Shown here piece after piece: positions 1-7,382 of a stretch of DNA of 20,468 nucleotides; the first letter of the stretch is position 1; the number at the start of each line of letters is the position of its first letter. The DNA is taken from positions 1-20,468 of the forward strand of contig CAYXUW010000029.1 of NCBI GenBank assembly GCA_964468375.1, written 5' to 3'. The position numbers and the translations under genes were made by a program. This DNA comes from CAYXUW01 sp964468375. GTDB lineage: Bacteria; Planctomycetota; Phycisphaerae; Sedimentisphaerales; Anaerobacaceae. The notes below the pieces were generated by a model that was given only the letters and a program-made list of their open reading frames with translations, was not told the origin of the DNA and made no database searches.

Positions 1-202
1 CAAATCAATCGGCCAGCTGCGCGGACAGTTTCACGAGTACTACGCCGGTCTCGGTGCCCCCCCAATAAAAGTTATGCCAACATATCACACCGCCTATCTT
101 TTGCGAAGCTACACACCGGAAAACCGGAAAAGGGTCTGGGAGGATATGAAAAAGGTCCTTACCGAGCTCGACCTGCCAATCCCCCAATATGGGGAAAAAT
201 AA
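1..202 (+). CDS. Uracil-DNA glycosylase family protein, C-terminal fragment
   Basis: This is the last 66 codons of an open frame that enters from the left edge (frame starting at base 2) and ends with TAA at 200-202. The product fragment contains LRGQFHEYY, then VMPTYHTAYLLR, then a charged helix around VWEDMKKVLTEL. That order is the C-terminal signature of the iron-sulfur (family 4/5-like) uracil-DNA glycosylases. In that family the H-P-A-x-L-L segment forms the second catalytic/DNA-binding motif; here the proline is a threonine. These enzymes remove uracil from DNA to start base-excision repair. The N-terminal motif and the cluster cysteines lie outside the window, so the exact UDG family cannot be settled. 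The minus-strand reading frame across this region has no recognisable content and is treated as a shadow. Confidence 0.82.
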   Translation, partial: KSIGQLRGQFHEYYAGLGAPPIKVMPTYHTAYLLRSYTPENRKRVWEDMKKVLTELDLPIPQYGEK

Positions 203-229
203 TTTCTGCGCAGCAGTAAAAAAAACCAG

Positions 230-256
230 CACGCTCTGCTGCTGAAAAGCAGCGTG
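230..256 (+). terminator. Hairpin downstream of the UDG gene, weak terminator candidate
   Basis: GCTGCT (238-243), a GAAA loop and AGCAGC (248-253) form a compact 6-bp stem. An alternative outer stem pairs CACGCT (230-235) with AGCGTG (251-256). It lies about 30 bases after the UDG stop. No uridine run follows directly, so factor-independent termination is uncertain. Confidence 0.25.
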
Positions 257-321
257 ACTTCCAAAAAGTTTTGCTTTTATGGGACGAACGGGATAAGAAA
301 CGCAATACGGGAAGATATTTC

Positions 322-350
322 TTGAATTGCGAACGCATTTCTCATACAAT
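322..350 (+). promoter_or_regulatory. Sigma70-like promoter for the PEP-CTERM gene
   Basis: TTGAAT (322-327), a 17-base spacer and TACAAT (345-350). The -35 box matches the consensus at 4 of 6 bases and the -10 box at 5 of 6. Transcription would start near 357, giving a leader of about 130 bases before the ATG at 489. I saw no further gene in the spacer 203-488. Confidence 0.45.
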
Positions 351-488
351 ATAGCTAATTGGGGCTAAGGGACAAAAGCGATTTTATCCAACATTTTTAT
401 CACGGCAAATCTACGAAGACGTTCACGGCTCTGTTGTCTGATTTAGCCAGGCATTAAAAAAATTTGTTGGGAAAGGGGTGAGAGGAAA

Positions 489-1382
489 ATGAGAAATATG
501 TATTTCTATGGTTTAATCGTCTTAATCATAATTGGTGCAGGTGCATCTGCATTAGCCGTGCCGATTTATGTAGTTGACGATCATTGGTCTTTCTGGGGCG
601 GTTACTCAAGCAAAATAGTCGTTATGGATTCCGAAGCTCCTCATAACGAGGTAACTCTGAACTCCAGCACCGGAAAGAGAATGACCGATATCGCTATAAC
701 ACCGAGCGGCTCTCGACTCTACACGATAACAGGCGACGGCTCCACCTCTCTTTACCGTTTCGACGTTGAGGACGGCCGGCTATTGGACAGTTGGAACCTC
801 GGAATAGGAGGAACGGGATTCAAAAATGCCCTTGTGGCTGAAAGCGAAACGTCGCTGCTTCTAATGTCCAATGACAAAAAGGAACTCTGGAGAATAAACC
901 TGGATGATGCGGGCAGCTATGTTTCTATCGATGTCGTCGTAAACGTCGGCTTATACTCTTCCGGCGATTTGGCGATTTCACCGGATGGCGTGCTTTATCT
1001 TTCCTCCGTGGACAGGAAAAATAGCGGCACTGCCAAAAACAGACTCTATACGATAGACCTTACAGGAAATAATCCGGTTGCGACCGAGGTTGGAATAATA
1101 CATGATGCTCACGGCAACTTGACGCAAATATACGGGCTTGCCTTTGATGAAGACGGCGTCCTCTATGGCGGCAGGGGCGCTGTCGGCGTTGCGGAAGATG
1201 TTTATACGATTAACTTAAACGATGCCAGCGCTACTTATAGCTGGACTATGCAATGTATGCCCCCAACAGGCATAAACGGTTTTGCTAGTGCTCTAGGAAC
1301 TACCCCTGTTCCCGAGCCGGCAACGTTGTTTCTGCTGGCGTTGGGAATACCTCTGCTGATGAAGACTAAAAAAGGAAGATAA
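489..1382 (+). CDS. PEP-CTERM sorted extracytoplasmic protein, propeller-like
   Basis: A 297-residue exported protein. Residues 1-23 are a signal peptide: basic start, hydrophobic core, and ASALA before the likely cleavage site. Residues 274-297 are a PEP-CTERM tail: VPEPAT, a hydrophobic stretch LFLLALGIPLL, then KTKKGR. Such tails are cut and anchored by exosortases, so the mature protein should sit in the outer envelope or be released. The middle has repeated short patterns typical of beta-propeller or PQQ/NHL-like folds, such as ITPSGSRLYTITGDGSTSLY, ISPDGVLYLSSVD and GLAFDEDGVLYGG. No catalytic motif is visible and the ligand is unknown. The start ATG follows a purine-rich GGGGTGAGAGGAAA. 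The second ATG (residue 4) is a possible alternative start. No exosortase gene lies in the window. It converges on dnaA with 22 bases between the stop codons. Confidence 0.85.
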   Translation: MRNMYFYGLIVLIIIGAGASALAVPIYVVDDHWSFWGGYSSKIVVMDSEAPHNEVTLNSSTGKRMTDIAITPSGSRLYTITGDGSTSLYRFDVEDGRLLDSWNLGIGGTGFKNALVAESETSLLLMSNDKKELWRINLDDAGSYVSIDVVVNVGLYSSGDLAISPDGVLYLSSVDRKNSGTAKNRLYTIDLTGNNPVATEVGIIHDAHGNLTQIYGLAFDEDGVLYGGRGAVGVAEDVYTINLNDASATYSWTMQCMPPTGINGFASALGTTPVPEPATLFLLALGIPLLMKTKKGR

Positions 1383-1404
1383 CTTGTCGTCTTCTAATGC
1401 TTCT

Positions 1405-2724
1405 TCAAACTTGCTGAGTTTGGGTAACCTGTTTCGTCAGCTCATTCAGCAGGGTATGCATTTGGGGGTCGCAGTCTCTGGCCTCACCTATTTTGCTGCA
1501 GGCGTGCATAACAGTCGTGTGGTCACGTCCGCCTAAATGACCGCCGATTTCTTCAAGACTGTGTTTCGTAAGATTCCTCGCTAAATACATACAAATCTGA
1601 CGCGGCTCAGCGATGCTTTGACTGCGTTTTTTACTTTGCAAATCAGCAAGCCGGACATCGAAATGCGCGGTCACCGCTTCGATAATATCGGTGATACTTA
1701 TATGCCTGACTGCTGATTCGATTCGGCCTTCTAAGGCCTTTTTGGCCAATTCAAGTGTGATTTCCCCGCCGGCGGTGGTTGCCACAGCGTAGATGGTCGT
1801 CAGGGCGCCCTCCAATTCTCTGATATTGGCCTGGACTTTGCGGGCAATATATTCGGCTATTTCGTCGGAAATACTCAAACCTCGAAGGTGGGCTTTCTTT
1901 TGAACGATTGCGACTCTCGTCTCGTAGCTCGGCGGGTCAATCCTCGCAACCAAGCCCCAGTTAAATCTGCTGATGAGTCGTTCTTCTAGGGATGGAATCT
2001 TGCCCGGCGGACTGTCGGCGCTGAGTATGATTTGTTTGCCGTTGTTATAAAGTGTGTTAAAAGTGTGGAAAAACTCCTCCTGACTTTGCTCCCGCTCACG
2101 TAAAAATTGAACATCATCAATCACCAGCGTGTCAACGGTGCGGAACTGGCTTTGAAAGCCGGCTAAATTCCCTTCTTCTATCGCCCTGATAAATCTGTTG
2201 ACAAAATCCTCGCAGCTTAAAAATTGAATTATAGCCCTGTCAAATCTTTGTTTGGTTTCACAGCAGACAGCGTGAAGCAGGTGGGTTTTGCCCAGCCCGG
2301 AACTGCCGTAAAGAAAAAGCGGGTTATAGGTATTGCCGGGTGACTGGCTCACAGCAACACAGCTTGCTTGGGCAAGGCGATTGCTTGGTCCGACTACGAA
2401 ATTATCAAAGGTATAATCAGGATGCAGTCGAAGCTCCGGCTCTCTGCGCCGAGCCCGTCTCAGAAATCTCTTACGCTGCTCAACATTGAAATCTACCGTA
2501 ACAAGATGGCCGGTTACCTGCTGCGCCGCACGGGTGAAACTGCTCCTGCAGTTGGCACGTAAAAACTGCAAAGTGGCCTCATCGGGACAGCCGATTTCCA
2601 GCGAACCCCCGTTCAGGTGCAAAACCGTTAGCTTCTCGAACCATTTTCGGGTATTGACCGGGTCAAGCGCCTTCGCTCGTTCAAGTATGTCCGCGAAAAT
2701 ATTCTCGACTTCCCGAGCCGCCAA
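1405..2724 (-). CDS. dnaA: Chromosomal replication initiator protein DnaA
   Basis: A 439-residue initiator ATPase that binds DnaA boxes and opens the origin. Domain I spans about residues 1-78 (WFEKL followed by LQFLRANC). The linker (domain II) is very short. The AAA+ core starts near 105: Walker A GSSGLGKT (140-147), Walker B LVIDDVQF (200-207), sensor I around ILSADSPP (233-240), the arginine finger in LISRF (R253), and sensor II in NIRELEGAL (R302). Domain IV carries the DNA-binding signature GGRDHTTVMHA (398-408). The start codon is TTG (2724-2722). It is supported by AAAGGAG six bases upstream, and the encoded residues align with the family N-terminus. The gene stands alone: dnaN and recF are absent, ftsY is divergent, and no clear DnaA-box cluster is seen nearby. 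It is therefore not evident that the origin is here. Confidence 0.97.
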   Translation of the reverse strand: MAAREVENIFADILERAKALDPVNTRKWFEKLTVLHLNGGSLEIGCPDEATLQFLRANCRSSFTRAAQQVTGHLVTVDFNVEQRKRFLRRARRREPELRLHPDYTFDNFVVGPSNRLAQASCVAVSQSPGNTYNPLFLYGSSGLGKTHLLHAVCCETKQRFDRAIIQFLSCEDFVNRFIRAIEEGNLAGFQSQFRTVDTLVIDDVQFLREREQSQEEFFHTFNTLYNNGKQIILSADSPPGKIPSLEERLISRFNWGLVARIDPPSYETRVAIVQKKAHLRGLSISDEIAEYIARKVQANIRELEGALTTIYAVATTAGGEITLELAKKALEGRIESAVRHISITDIIEAVTAHFDVRLADLQSKKRSQSIAEPRQICMYLARNLTKHSLEEIGGHLGGRDHTTVMHACSKIGEARDCDPQMHTLLNELTKQVTQTQQV

Positions 2725-3005
2725 ACTTTACTCCTTTCCGAACCGACGCTCTATGCAAACAGCAATTGCCCGCCCGTATCAAATTTTCTAAATCACCCTC
2801 TTCAAAGGCACAAATACTAAAGGGAAAACTAACCTTAATCCCGCGATTTGTCAAAGAAAAATATCCGGACCGTTGTAAAAAGCAGAAAAGTGCAACTTCT
2901 CGAAATTTGCAGAAAGTCAAAGAAATTAAAATGTTACTGTGCTTGAAATTTTGCCGAATATCTGCGAAACTTGCCGTCGAGGTAGTTATATATAAGGAAA
3001 CAGCT
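2725..3005. promoter_or_regulatory. Divergent dnaA/ftsY intergenic region
   Basis: 281 bases separate the two start codons. On the minus strand there is a perfect -35 box TTGACA (2854-2849), but only a poor -10 (TTAGTT-like) at the expected distance, so the dnaA promoter is unresolved. A 10-base direct repeat GTCAAAGAAA occurs at 2850-2859 and 2916-2925. I found no exact TTATNCACA DnaA box on either strand. The frame upstream of ftsY is open but lacks family similarity and is not called coding. Confidence 0.35.
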
Positions 3006-3929
3006 ATGGCAATTTTCGCTAAAACCGCCAAATTCCTGAGAGAAAGGTTAGGCAAGACTCGCGATAAAATCAGTTCCTCGTTTTCGTCGGTGCTGAAGTT
3101 GGGCAGAAACATCGATGAAAACCTGCTCGACGAGCTCGAGCATACTTTAATCAGCGACGATATCGGCGTGGAAACAACCGATAAACTCATCTCAGACCTG
3201 CGCACGGCTTACGCAGGCAGACAAATCGCAACAACCGACGAGATTATTCCCTTTCTCAAAGAGCATATCAAGAGCTATTGGCCGCACCGCGACAGGCAGT
3301 TGCGCCTCGCCCAAACCGGCCCGACCGTCATACTTGTTGCCGGCGTCAATGGAACCGGCAAAACCACAAGCATCGCCAAGCTCGCCTATATTTTGAGTCA
3401 GGATAAGAAGACGGTTTTGCTCGCCGCCTGCGACACATTCCGTGCTGCCGCAGTCGAGCAGCTAACCATCTGGGCGGAGCGTATCGGAGTTCAAATCGTA
3501 AAGCACCAAAGCGGTTCTGACCCCGCCGCTGTTGCCTTCGACGGCTGCGAGGCCGCCCTCGCAAGGAAAGCCGACTTTCTAATCCTCGATACCGCCGGCC
3601 GGCTGCACACTCAAAAGGACCTGATGAGAGAGCTGACCAAAATCCGTGATGTGGTGGCCCGCAAAATCCCCGGCACCCCAAATGAAGTGCTGCTCGTTCT
3701 CGATGCCACAACCGGTCAGAACGCCATCGCACAGGCGAAGATGTTCACCGAGGCAATAGACGTTACGGGTATATTCTTGGCGAAGCTAGACGGGACCGCC
3801 CGCGGCGGAATCGTTATCGCTATCAAGGACCAGCTCGATATACCCGTCAAATTCGTCGGCCTCGGCGAAAAACCAGAAGATATCGCCGAATTCAACCCCG
3901 ATACATTCACCGAAGCGCTATTCAGCTAA
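3006..3929 (+). CDS. ftsY: Signal recognition particle receptor FtsY
   Basis: A 307-residue SRP GTPase, the membrane-associated receptor that docks ribosome-SRP complexes and hands nascent chains to SecYEG. The N-terminal helical NG part begins MAIFAKTAKFLRERLGKTRD. GTPase motifs follow in order: G1 GVNGTGKTT (113-121), DTFRAAA (143-149), DTAGR (195-199), AKLDGTARGG (259-268; the common form has T in place of the first A), and the closing GLGEKPEDIAEF (285-296). The reading frame stays open upstream to 2766. The ATG at 3006 was chosen because AAGGA precedes it and because FtsY proteins begin with exactly this FAK..LRE.L.KTR pattern. There is no acidic A domain, so this is a short FtsY. It is divergent from dnaA, and its stop is one base from the stop of the convergent PFK gene. 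Confidence 0.96.
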   Translation: MAIFAKTAKFLRERLGKTRDKISSSFSSVLKLGRNIDENLLDELEHTLISDDIGVETTDKLISDLRTAYAGRQIATTDEIIPFLKEHIKSYWPHRDRQLRLAQTGPTVILVAGVNGTGKTTSIAKLAYILSQDKKTVLLAACDTFRAAAVEQLTIWAERIGVQIVKHQSGSDPAAVAFDGCEAALARKADFLILDTAGRLHTQKDLMRELTKIRDVVARKIPGTPNEVLLVLDATTGQNAIAQAKMFTEAIDVTGIFLAKLDGTARGGIVIAIKDQLDIPVKFVGLGEKPEDIAEFNPDTFTEALFS

Positions 3930-3930
3930 C

Positions 3931-5142
3931 TCAAACCTTCGGAAGATTGCCTAAGTATTCGGTTCTCGGCAGCTCTCCCGCTAAAGGCATCGCGTATTCA
4001 ACAAATGCATCGGTTATGCCGTTGCCGTCTGTGTTGATGAATTCGTCGGGCATCTTCTTTGTCTTTTCCGCCACGTTTTTCAGCTCGGTGCGGAACAGCT
4101 CGACCTTATAATTCGCACCGCTGCCGAGTCGCTTAATCGCAACCGACCCGCTAACATCTTCCGTAGCGTATTGAACGGCATGCCGGCCGCACCATCTCGC
4201 TTCCTGAGCATCGACGGCGGACTGCAAACCCGCAAAGCTTCTTTGCAGATAGCCGAACGTGTCCGCACGCACGCGTTTTATGCCCGTTCTGCCCTTTACC
4301 TTGCCGGCTAAAAAGTCCGCCAGTGCGCCTGTGCCGGATAATTGAACATTGCCGTGAGCATCGGTCTCTTTTTCCTTCGCCAGTTTTTCCGCCCAGATTA
4401 CGCCGTCGGTATCGCAAATGCCCTCACTCACCGCGACAACGCATCGGCCAAGTTTCTTGTATGTGCTCTCGACATCACCGAGGAATTTATCCATCGTAAC
4501 GCCTCTTTCGGGGACATATACGAGATGGGGGCCGTCGTCGTCTCTTTGTTTGGCCAGAACGGCGGCGGCTGTTAAAAAGCCGGCGTTTCTGCCCATAATC
4601 ACGTCGATTTTTATGCCGGGCAGGGCGCGGTTATCAAGGTCATCTCCCATTAGGGCGCAGGCGACGAATTTCGCGGCCGTGCCGTAGCCGGGGCAGTGGT
4701 CGGTAACGAGCAGGTCGTTATCCACCGTTTTGGGAATGTGGAACGCCCGCAATTCATAGCCGGATTTTTCCGCCATAGTGTTGATGATATAGCAGGTGTT
4801 GGCCGAATCGTTGCCGCCGATGTAGAAGAAGTATCTGATATTGCGTTTCTTAAGAACCTCGATAATTTTAGCGCAGTATTCTTCATCCGGCTTGTCCCTG
4901 CTCGAACCCAAAGCAGCCGATGACGAGTCGGCTACTTTCTCAAGCTGCTCGGCCGATAATTTTTTGAGGTCGATAAACTCATCTTTAACGATGCCGGCTA
5001 CGGCGTGGATTGCACCGTAGAGATTCTCGATTTCAGGATGCTTGCTCGCCTCTTCGATTACGCCGACTAAAGAGGCGTTTATAACGCCTGTAGGCCCGCC
5101 GGACTGCCCCACCACCGCGTTTGCTTTAGGTGTATTTGCCAT
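3931..5142 (-). CDS. Pyrophosphate-type 6-phosphofructokinase
   Basis: A 403-residue PfkA-superfamily enzyme interconverting fructose 6-phosphate and fructose 1,6-bisphosphate in cytosolic glycolysis. Motifs seen: GQSGGPTGVINAS (12-24), GGNDS (109-113), PKTVDNDL (137-144), MGRNAGFL (183-190) and PERG (211-214). In ATP-dependent enzymes the second motif is GGDGS and the third is GTIDND. The Asp at the fourth position of GGNDS and the Lys of PKTVDND are the established marks of pyrophosphate-using enzymes, so PPi is the inferred phosphoryl donor and the reaction is probably reversible. The residue before that Asp is Asn instead of the usual Asp. The ATG start (5142) is preceded by GGAG eleven bases upstream, a rather long spacing. 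An overlapping upstream ATG at 5160 is in another frame. Its stop lies one base from the ftsY stop. Confidence 0.93.
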   Translation of the reverse strand: MANTPKANAVVGQSGGPTGVINASLVGVIEEASKHPEIENLYGAIHAVAGIVKDEFIDLKKLSAEQLEKVADSSSAALGSSRDKPDEEYCAKIIEVLKKRNIRYFFYIGGNDSANTCYIINTMAEKSGYELRAFHIPKTVDNDLLVTDHCPGYGTAAKFVACALMGDDLDNRALPGIKIDVIMGRNAGFLTAAAVLAKQRDDDGPHLVYVPERGVTMDKFLGDVESTYKKLGRCVVAVSEGICDTDGVIWAEKLAKEKETDAHGNVQLSGTGALADFLAGKVKGRTGIKRVRADTFGYLQRSFAGLQSAVDAQEARWCGRHAVQYATEDVSGSVAIKRLGSGANYKVELFRTELKNVAEKTKKMPDEFINTDGNGITDAFVEYAMPLAGELPRTEYLGNLPKV

Positions 5143-5199
5143 TTCTGTTTATTCTCCATTAAACTGTCCAAATTGCTTCTCTTGCCGTTAAAACCATTA

Positions 5200-5227
5200 A
5201 TTATACGAATCCAACTCCAGCAAACAA
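5200..5227 (-). promoter_or_regulatory. Promoter for the phosphofructokinase gene
   Basis: On the minus strand TTGTTT (5227-5222), a 16-base spacer and a perfect TATAAT (5205-5200). The expected start is near 5193, leaving a leader of about 50 bases before the ATG at 5142. The -35 box is poor. Confidence 0.45.
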
Positions 5228-5307
5228 GGCCAATCCAGAAAAACCCAGAGCGGCGGCATCCGGCAGGACAAGCTGCTTCCAAGGTAATGTCGGGATTTAT
5301 ATTAGTG

Positions 5308-5337
5308 TTGACGGACTGACGGGCTGGGGGATAGAAT
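5308..5337 (+). promoter_or_regulatory. Promoter for the small lipoprotein gene
   Basis: TTGACG (5308-5313), an 18-base spacer and TAGAAT (5332-5337), each 5 of 6 to consensus. The expected start is near 5344, about 46 bases before the ATG at 5390. Confidence 0.5.
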
Positions 5338-5389
5338 TGCAGGCTGTGCGGTTTTTTGGTTTCCATTAAATTTATTGAAGGAGACGGAA

Positions 5390-5770
5390 ATGGAGAACGC
5401 CAGGAAAATCACCTTATATTGTCTGCTGGCTTTGTGCCTTCCGGCAATGTTCGGCTGCGGGAAGAAGGCGGACGAGAACAAGCCGGTCAGTGAGGTAAAA
5501 GCAGAAGCCGAGAAGATGGATGTTGAGCAGCTTCGTGCTATGGCGCTTAAATACAAAGATGCGATTATGGCGAAGCAGGATGAGATTGCAAAAATAACTG
5601 CTGAACTGAAGAAGATTCCGGTTGCTGAGATGCTCGGCGAAGAAGCGAAGGGATTAAAGGCCGACATCGATGATTTGACCAAGTCCGTCTCCGCCCTTAA
5701 AGAGCGTTTCCAGATTTATTATGACAAGGTAAAGGAAAAAGGCGGGAATTTGTCCGACCTTAAAATATAG
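5390..5770 (+). CDS. Small putative lipoprotein with coiled coil
   Basis: A 126-residue protein of unknown role. Residues 1-22 form an export signal (MENARKITLYCLLALCLPAM) followed by FGC, a lipobox-like cleavage site. The cysteine would be lipidated and the protein held to a membrane; the -3 residue is Met, so the lipobox is imperfect. The rest is charged, low in aromatic residues and strongly helical, with heptad-like leucine/isoleucine spacing (VEQLRAMALKYKDAIMAKQD and IDDLTKSVSALKERF), consistent with a coiled coil. A TTG fifteen bases upstream is in frame, but AAGGAG sits six bases before the ATG at 5390, so the ATG is chosen. It has its own promoter and converges on the mscS gene. No family was recognised. 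Confidence 0.75.
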   Translation: MENARKITLYCLLALCLPAMFGCGKKADENKPVSEVKAEAEKMDVEQLRAMALKYKDAIMAKQDEIAKITAELKKIPVAEMLGEEAKGLKADIDDLTKSVSALKERFQIYYDKVKEKGGNLSDLKI

Positions 5771-5815
5771 TACTTGGAAACAGCCGGATATTTAGACAGC
5801 TTCCAGAGCTGAATA

Positions 5816-6637
5816 TTATGATTTTATGACATTTACATCCAACTGTGGGAACGGGATGGTTATATTATTATCTTTGAGGGCTTTGAATACAGCAAGATTC
5901 ACATCGTATTTTGTCTGAAAGTATTTCCCAACTGGGACCCAGTATCGGAGGGCGATATTAACAGAAGAATCGGCAAATTCGTCGATGCCAATCTGGGGGG
6001 CAGGGTCGCTAACGACATCGGAGAAGGATTTTAACGTTTCTCTAATAACAGAAATGGCCTTTTCGGGGTCATCGCTATAGCTTATGCCGACGACCGCTTC
6101 TATAATTCTCTGGCCTTTGGAATTCCAAAGGATTTCCCCGACTATATGCCGGTTGGGAATGGTAACCTTGACGCCGTCTTCGGTTGTCAGCGTTGTATTG
6201 GCGAGCTTAATGTCGTCGACGACGCCGTTAACATCTTTGACGCATATAACATCGCCGATAACGAACGGCCTTCCCAGAATAATGACAAGGCCTGCGCCGT
6301 AGTTGGACAAGGGGCCTTGTATCGCATAAGTCGCACCGAAGACGAGAGCGCCGATGGCAGCGATAAACGGCGCGATGGTTATGCCGAACTTGCCGAGAGC
6401 CAGGACAATTGCAAAGCCGATGATTAACGCCTTGATGAAAGAGGTGAGGAATTTGACGAGCGTGATGTCGAGCTCTTTTTTCTGACAAAGTTTGAGGATA
6501 AGCGAAGCCACCCATTTGGCGATGTAAAAGCCGACGAGCAGAATTATCAGTGCGCCTATGACCTGGAAGCTGTAGTTAACGCAAAACTCGATTGCGGTAT
6601 TAATAAGTTTTTGAAGGGCTGTGATTTGACTTTCCAT
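5816..6637 (-). CDS. mscS: Small-conductance mechanosensitive channel, MscS family
   Basis: A 273-residue inner-membrane channel that opens under membrane tension to release solutes during hypo-osmotic shock. Three membrane segments are visible: about 24-44, 65-84 and 88-120. The pore helix contains GATYAIQGPLSNYGAG (101-116), matching the family's glycine/alanine-packed TM3 and the QGSLSN hinge. The cytoplasmic beta domain follows, with GRPFVIGDVICV (122-133), GVVDDIKLANTTLTT and the conserved IPNRHIV. The C-terminal alpha/beta domain ends with FPQLDVNV. Length is close to E. coli MscS (286). The ATG follows AGGAGA by eight bases, and there is a near-consensus promoter upstream. It stands as a single gene between convergent and divergent neighbours. 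Confidence 0.95.
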   Translation of the reverse strand: MESQITALQKLINTAIEFCVNYSFQVIGALIILLVGFYIAKWVASLILKLCQKKELDITLVKFLTSFIKALIIGFAIVLALGKFGITIAPFIAAIGALVFGATYAIQGPLSNYGAGLVIILGRPFVIGDVICVKDVNGVVDDIKLANTTLTTEDGVKVTIPNRHIVGEILWNSKGQRIIEAVVGISYSDDPEKAISVIRETLKSFSDVVSDPAPQIGIDEFADSSVNIALRYWVPVGKYFQTKYDVNLAVFKALKDNNITIPFPQLDVNVIKS

Positions 6638-6679
6638 AGTAAAAGTCTCCTAAACAGGTTTTGGGTTGGCTGAGCGATT

Positions 6680-6707
6680 ATTGTAGATACAAGTTTGGAG
6701 ATGTCAA
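6680..6707 (-). promoter_or_regulatory. Strong sigma70-like promoter for mscS
   Basis: On the minus strand a perfect TTGACA (6707-6702), a 16-base spacer and TACAAT (6685-6680, 5 of 6). The expected start is near 6673, giving a leader of about 36 bases. An 11-bp inverted repeat begins just upstream of the -35 box. Confidence 0.65.
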
Positions 6708-6708
6708 A

Positions 6709-6758
6709 GCTGAATATTTTTACGCTGGCAGGCGGTCTGGGGCGAAGAAATATTCAGC
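6709..6758. repeat. 11-bp inverted repeat upstream of mscS promoter
   Basis: GCTGAATATTT (6709-6719) and its exact reverse complement AAATATTCAGC (6748-6758) are separated by 28 bases. The left arm abuts the mscS -35 box. It could be a protein-binding site or a cruciform/hairpin. Near-copies occur at 5808-5817 and 6876-6886. Confidence 0.7.
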
Positions 6759-6838
6759 GGAACCGCTTTCACAGGTCGAAAACAAATCTCCTATAAAGAT
6801 TAGGTGATTGAATGGTTAAAAGTTAGTGAACAAAGTGT

Positions 6839-6866
6839 TTAACAGTCGAATATATTTATTTAATAT
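6839..6866 (+). promoter_or_regulatory. Possible promoter for the cysteine-rich protein gene
   Basis: TTAACA (6839-6844, 5 of 6), a 16-base spacer and TAATAT (6861-6866, 4 of 6). The expected start is near 6873. The leader then holds a GC-rich hairpin CGGCT/AGCCG at 6883-6896, just before the ribosome binding site. Confidence 0.35.
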
Positions 6867-6935
6867 GAAGCGTCGAAATATTCGGCTGTGCAGCCGGGGC
6901 GTTGATAATGTGGGAAACATAAAGGAGAATGAAAG

Positions 6936-7382
6936 ATGGACGAAGGCGACAAAAGAGAAGTTGAAAAGATATGCTGGAAAACAATTTTTATAGCTGTCGT
7001 GCTCGTGGGTATAGGAGTAGTCATCGGTCGTGTGACGGCGGGTATGTGTCCCCTGTCGCCGATGGGAAAGTGCGGCGGCGGTTACAGCAACAGCATGAAA
7101 TCGTGCTGGAACAAGGGCGGCACGGCAGGCAAATGCTGGCTGGCAAGCAAGTGTGGCACAGCAAAGAAATCCTGGGGCAAAAAAGCTTGGCCCGAATGCG
7201 GGAAGAATATTGGCAAGTGCAAACCGGGCTGTATGTGTCCGAAATGTTGTCAAAAAGCAGGTGTGTGTCAGCCGGGATGCACCTGTCCGAAATGCTCGAA
7301 GAAGGCGGCGTGTTTGTCGGACCCGAACAAGGTGGGCTGTCCGATGATGCAGAAAAAGACGGCAGAGTTGGAAAAGGAATAA
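6936..7382 (+). CDS. Cysteine-rich single-pass membrane protein
   Basis: A 148-residue protein with no recognised family. A short charged N-terminus is followed by one membrane segment (residues 16-36, IFIAVVLVGIGVVIG). The remainder is basic and rich in Gly, Lys and Trp and should lie on one side of the membrane. It holds 18 cysteines in total, 16 of them after residue 40. A module C-x3-C-x-C-x2-C occurs twice, 16 residues apart: C95/C99/C101/C104 (CKPGCMCPKC) and C111/C115/C117/C120 (CQPGCTCPKC). This spacing suggests paired metal or cluster sites or a disulfide-rich knob, but the ligand is unknown. The ATG at 6936 follows AAGGAG by eight bases. A strong terminator ends the unit, so it is probably monocistronic. 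Confidence 0.8.
   Translation: MDEGDKREVEKICWKTIFIAVVLVGIGVVIGRVTAGMCPLSPMGKCGGGYSNSMKSCWNKGGTAGKCWLASKCGTAKKSWGKKAWPECGKNIGKCKPGCMCPKCCQKAGVCQPGCTCPKCSKKAACLSDPNKVGCPMMQKKTAELEKE

Noticed and set aside
384..392. DnaA-box-like TTATCCAAC
   Set aside because: A single copy that departs from TTATNCACA at the end, without companions or an AT-rich unwinding region; not evidence of an origin.
1406..1422. CAAACT/AGTTTG hairpin between the PEP-CTERM and dnaA genes
   Set aside because: It lies mainly within the dnaA 3' coding end and has no T-run on either strand.
2766..3005. N-terminal extension of ftsY giving a 387-residue protein
   Set aside because: The frame is open, but the extra 80 residues have no family similarity, while ATG 3006 has a ribosome site and begins with the conserved FtsY N-terminus.
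3346..3732. Long minus-strand frame inside ftsY, and similar frames opposite dnaA, ahcY, ligA and others
   Set aside because: Arginine- and cysteine-rich translations typical of antisense shadows, without motifs or ribosome sites.
7218..7295. DNA-level tandem repeat or CRISPR-like array in the cysteine-rich gene
   Set aside because: Only two diverged copies with 48-base period inside one coding frame; this is a protein module duplication, not an array.
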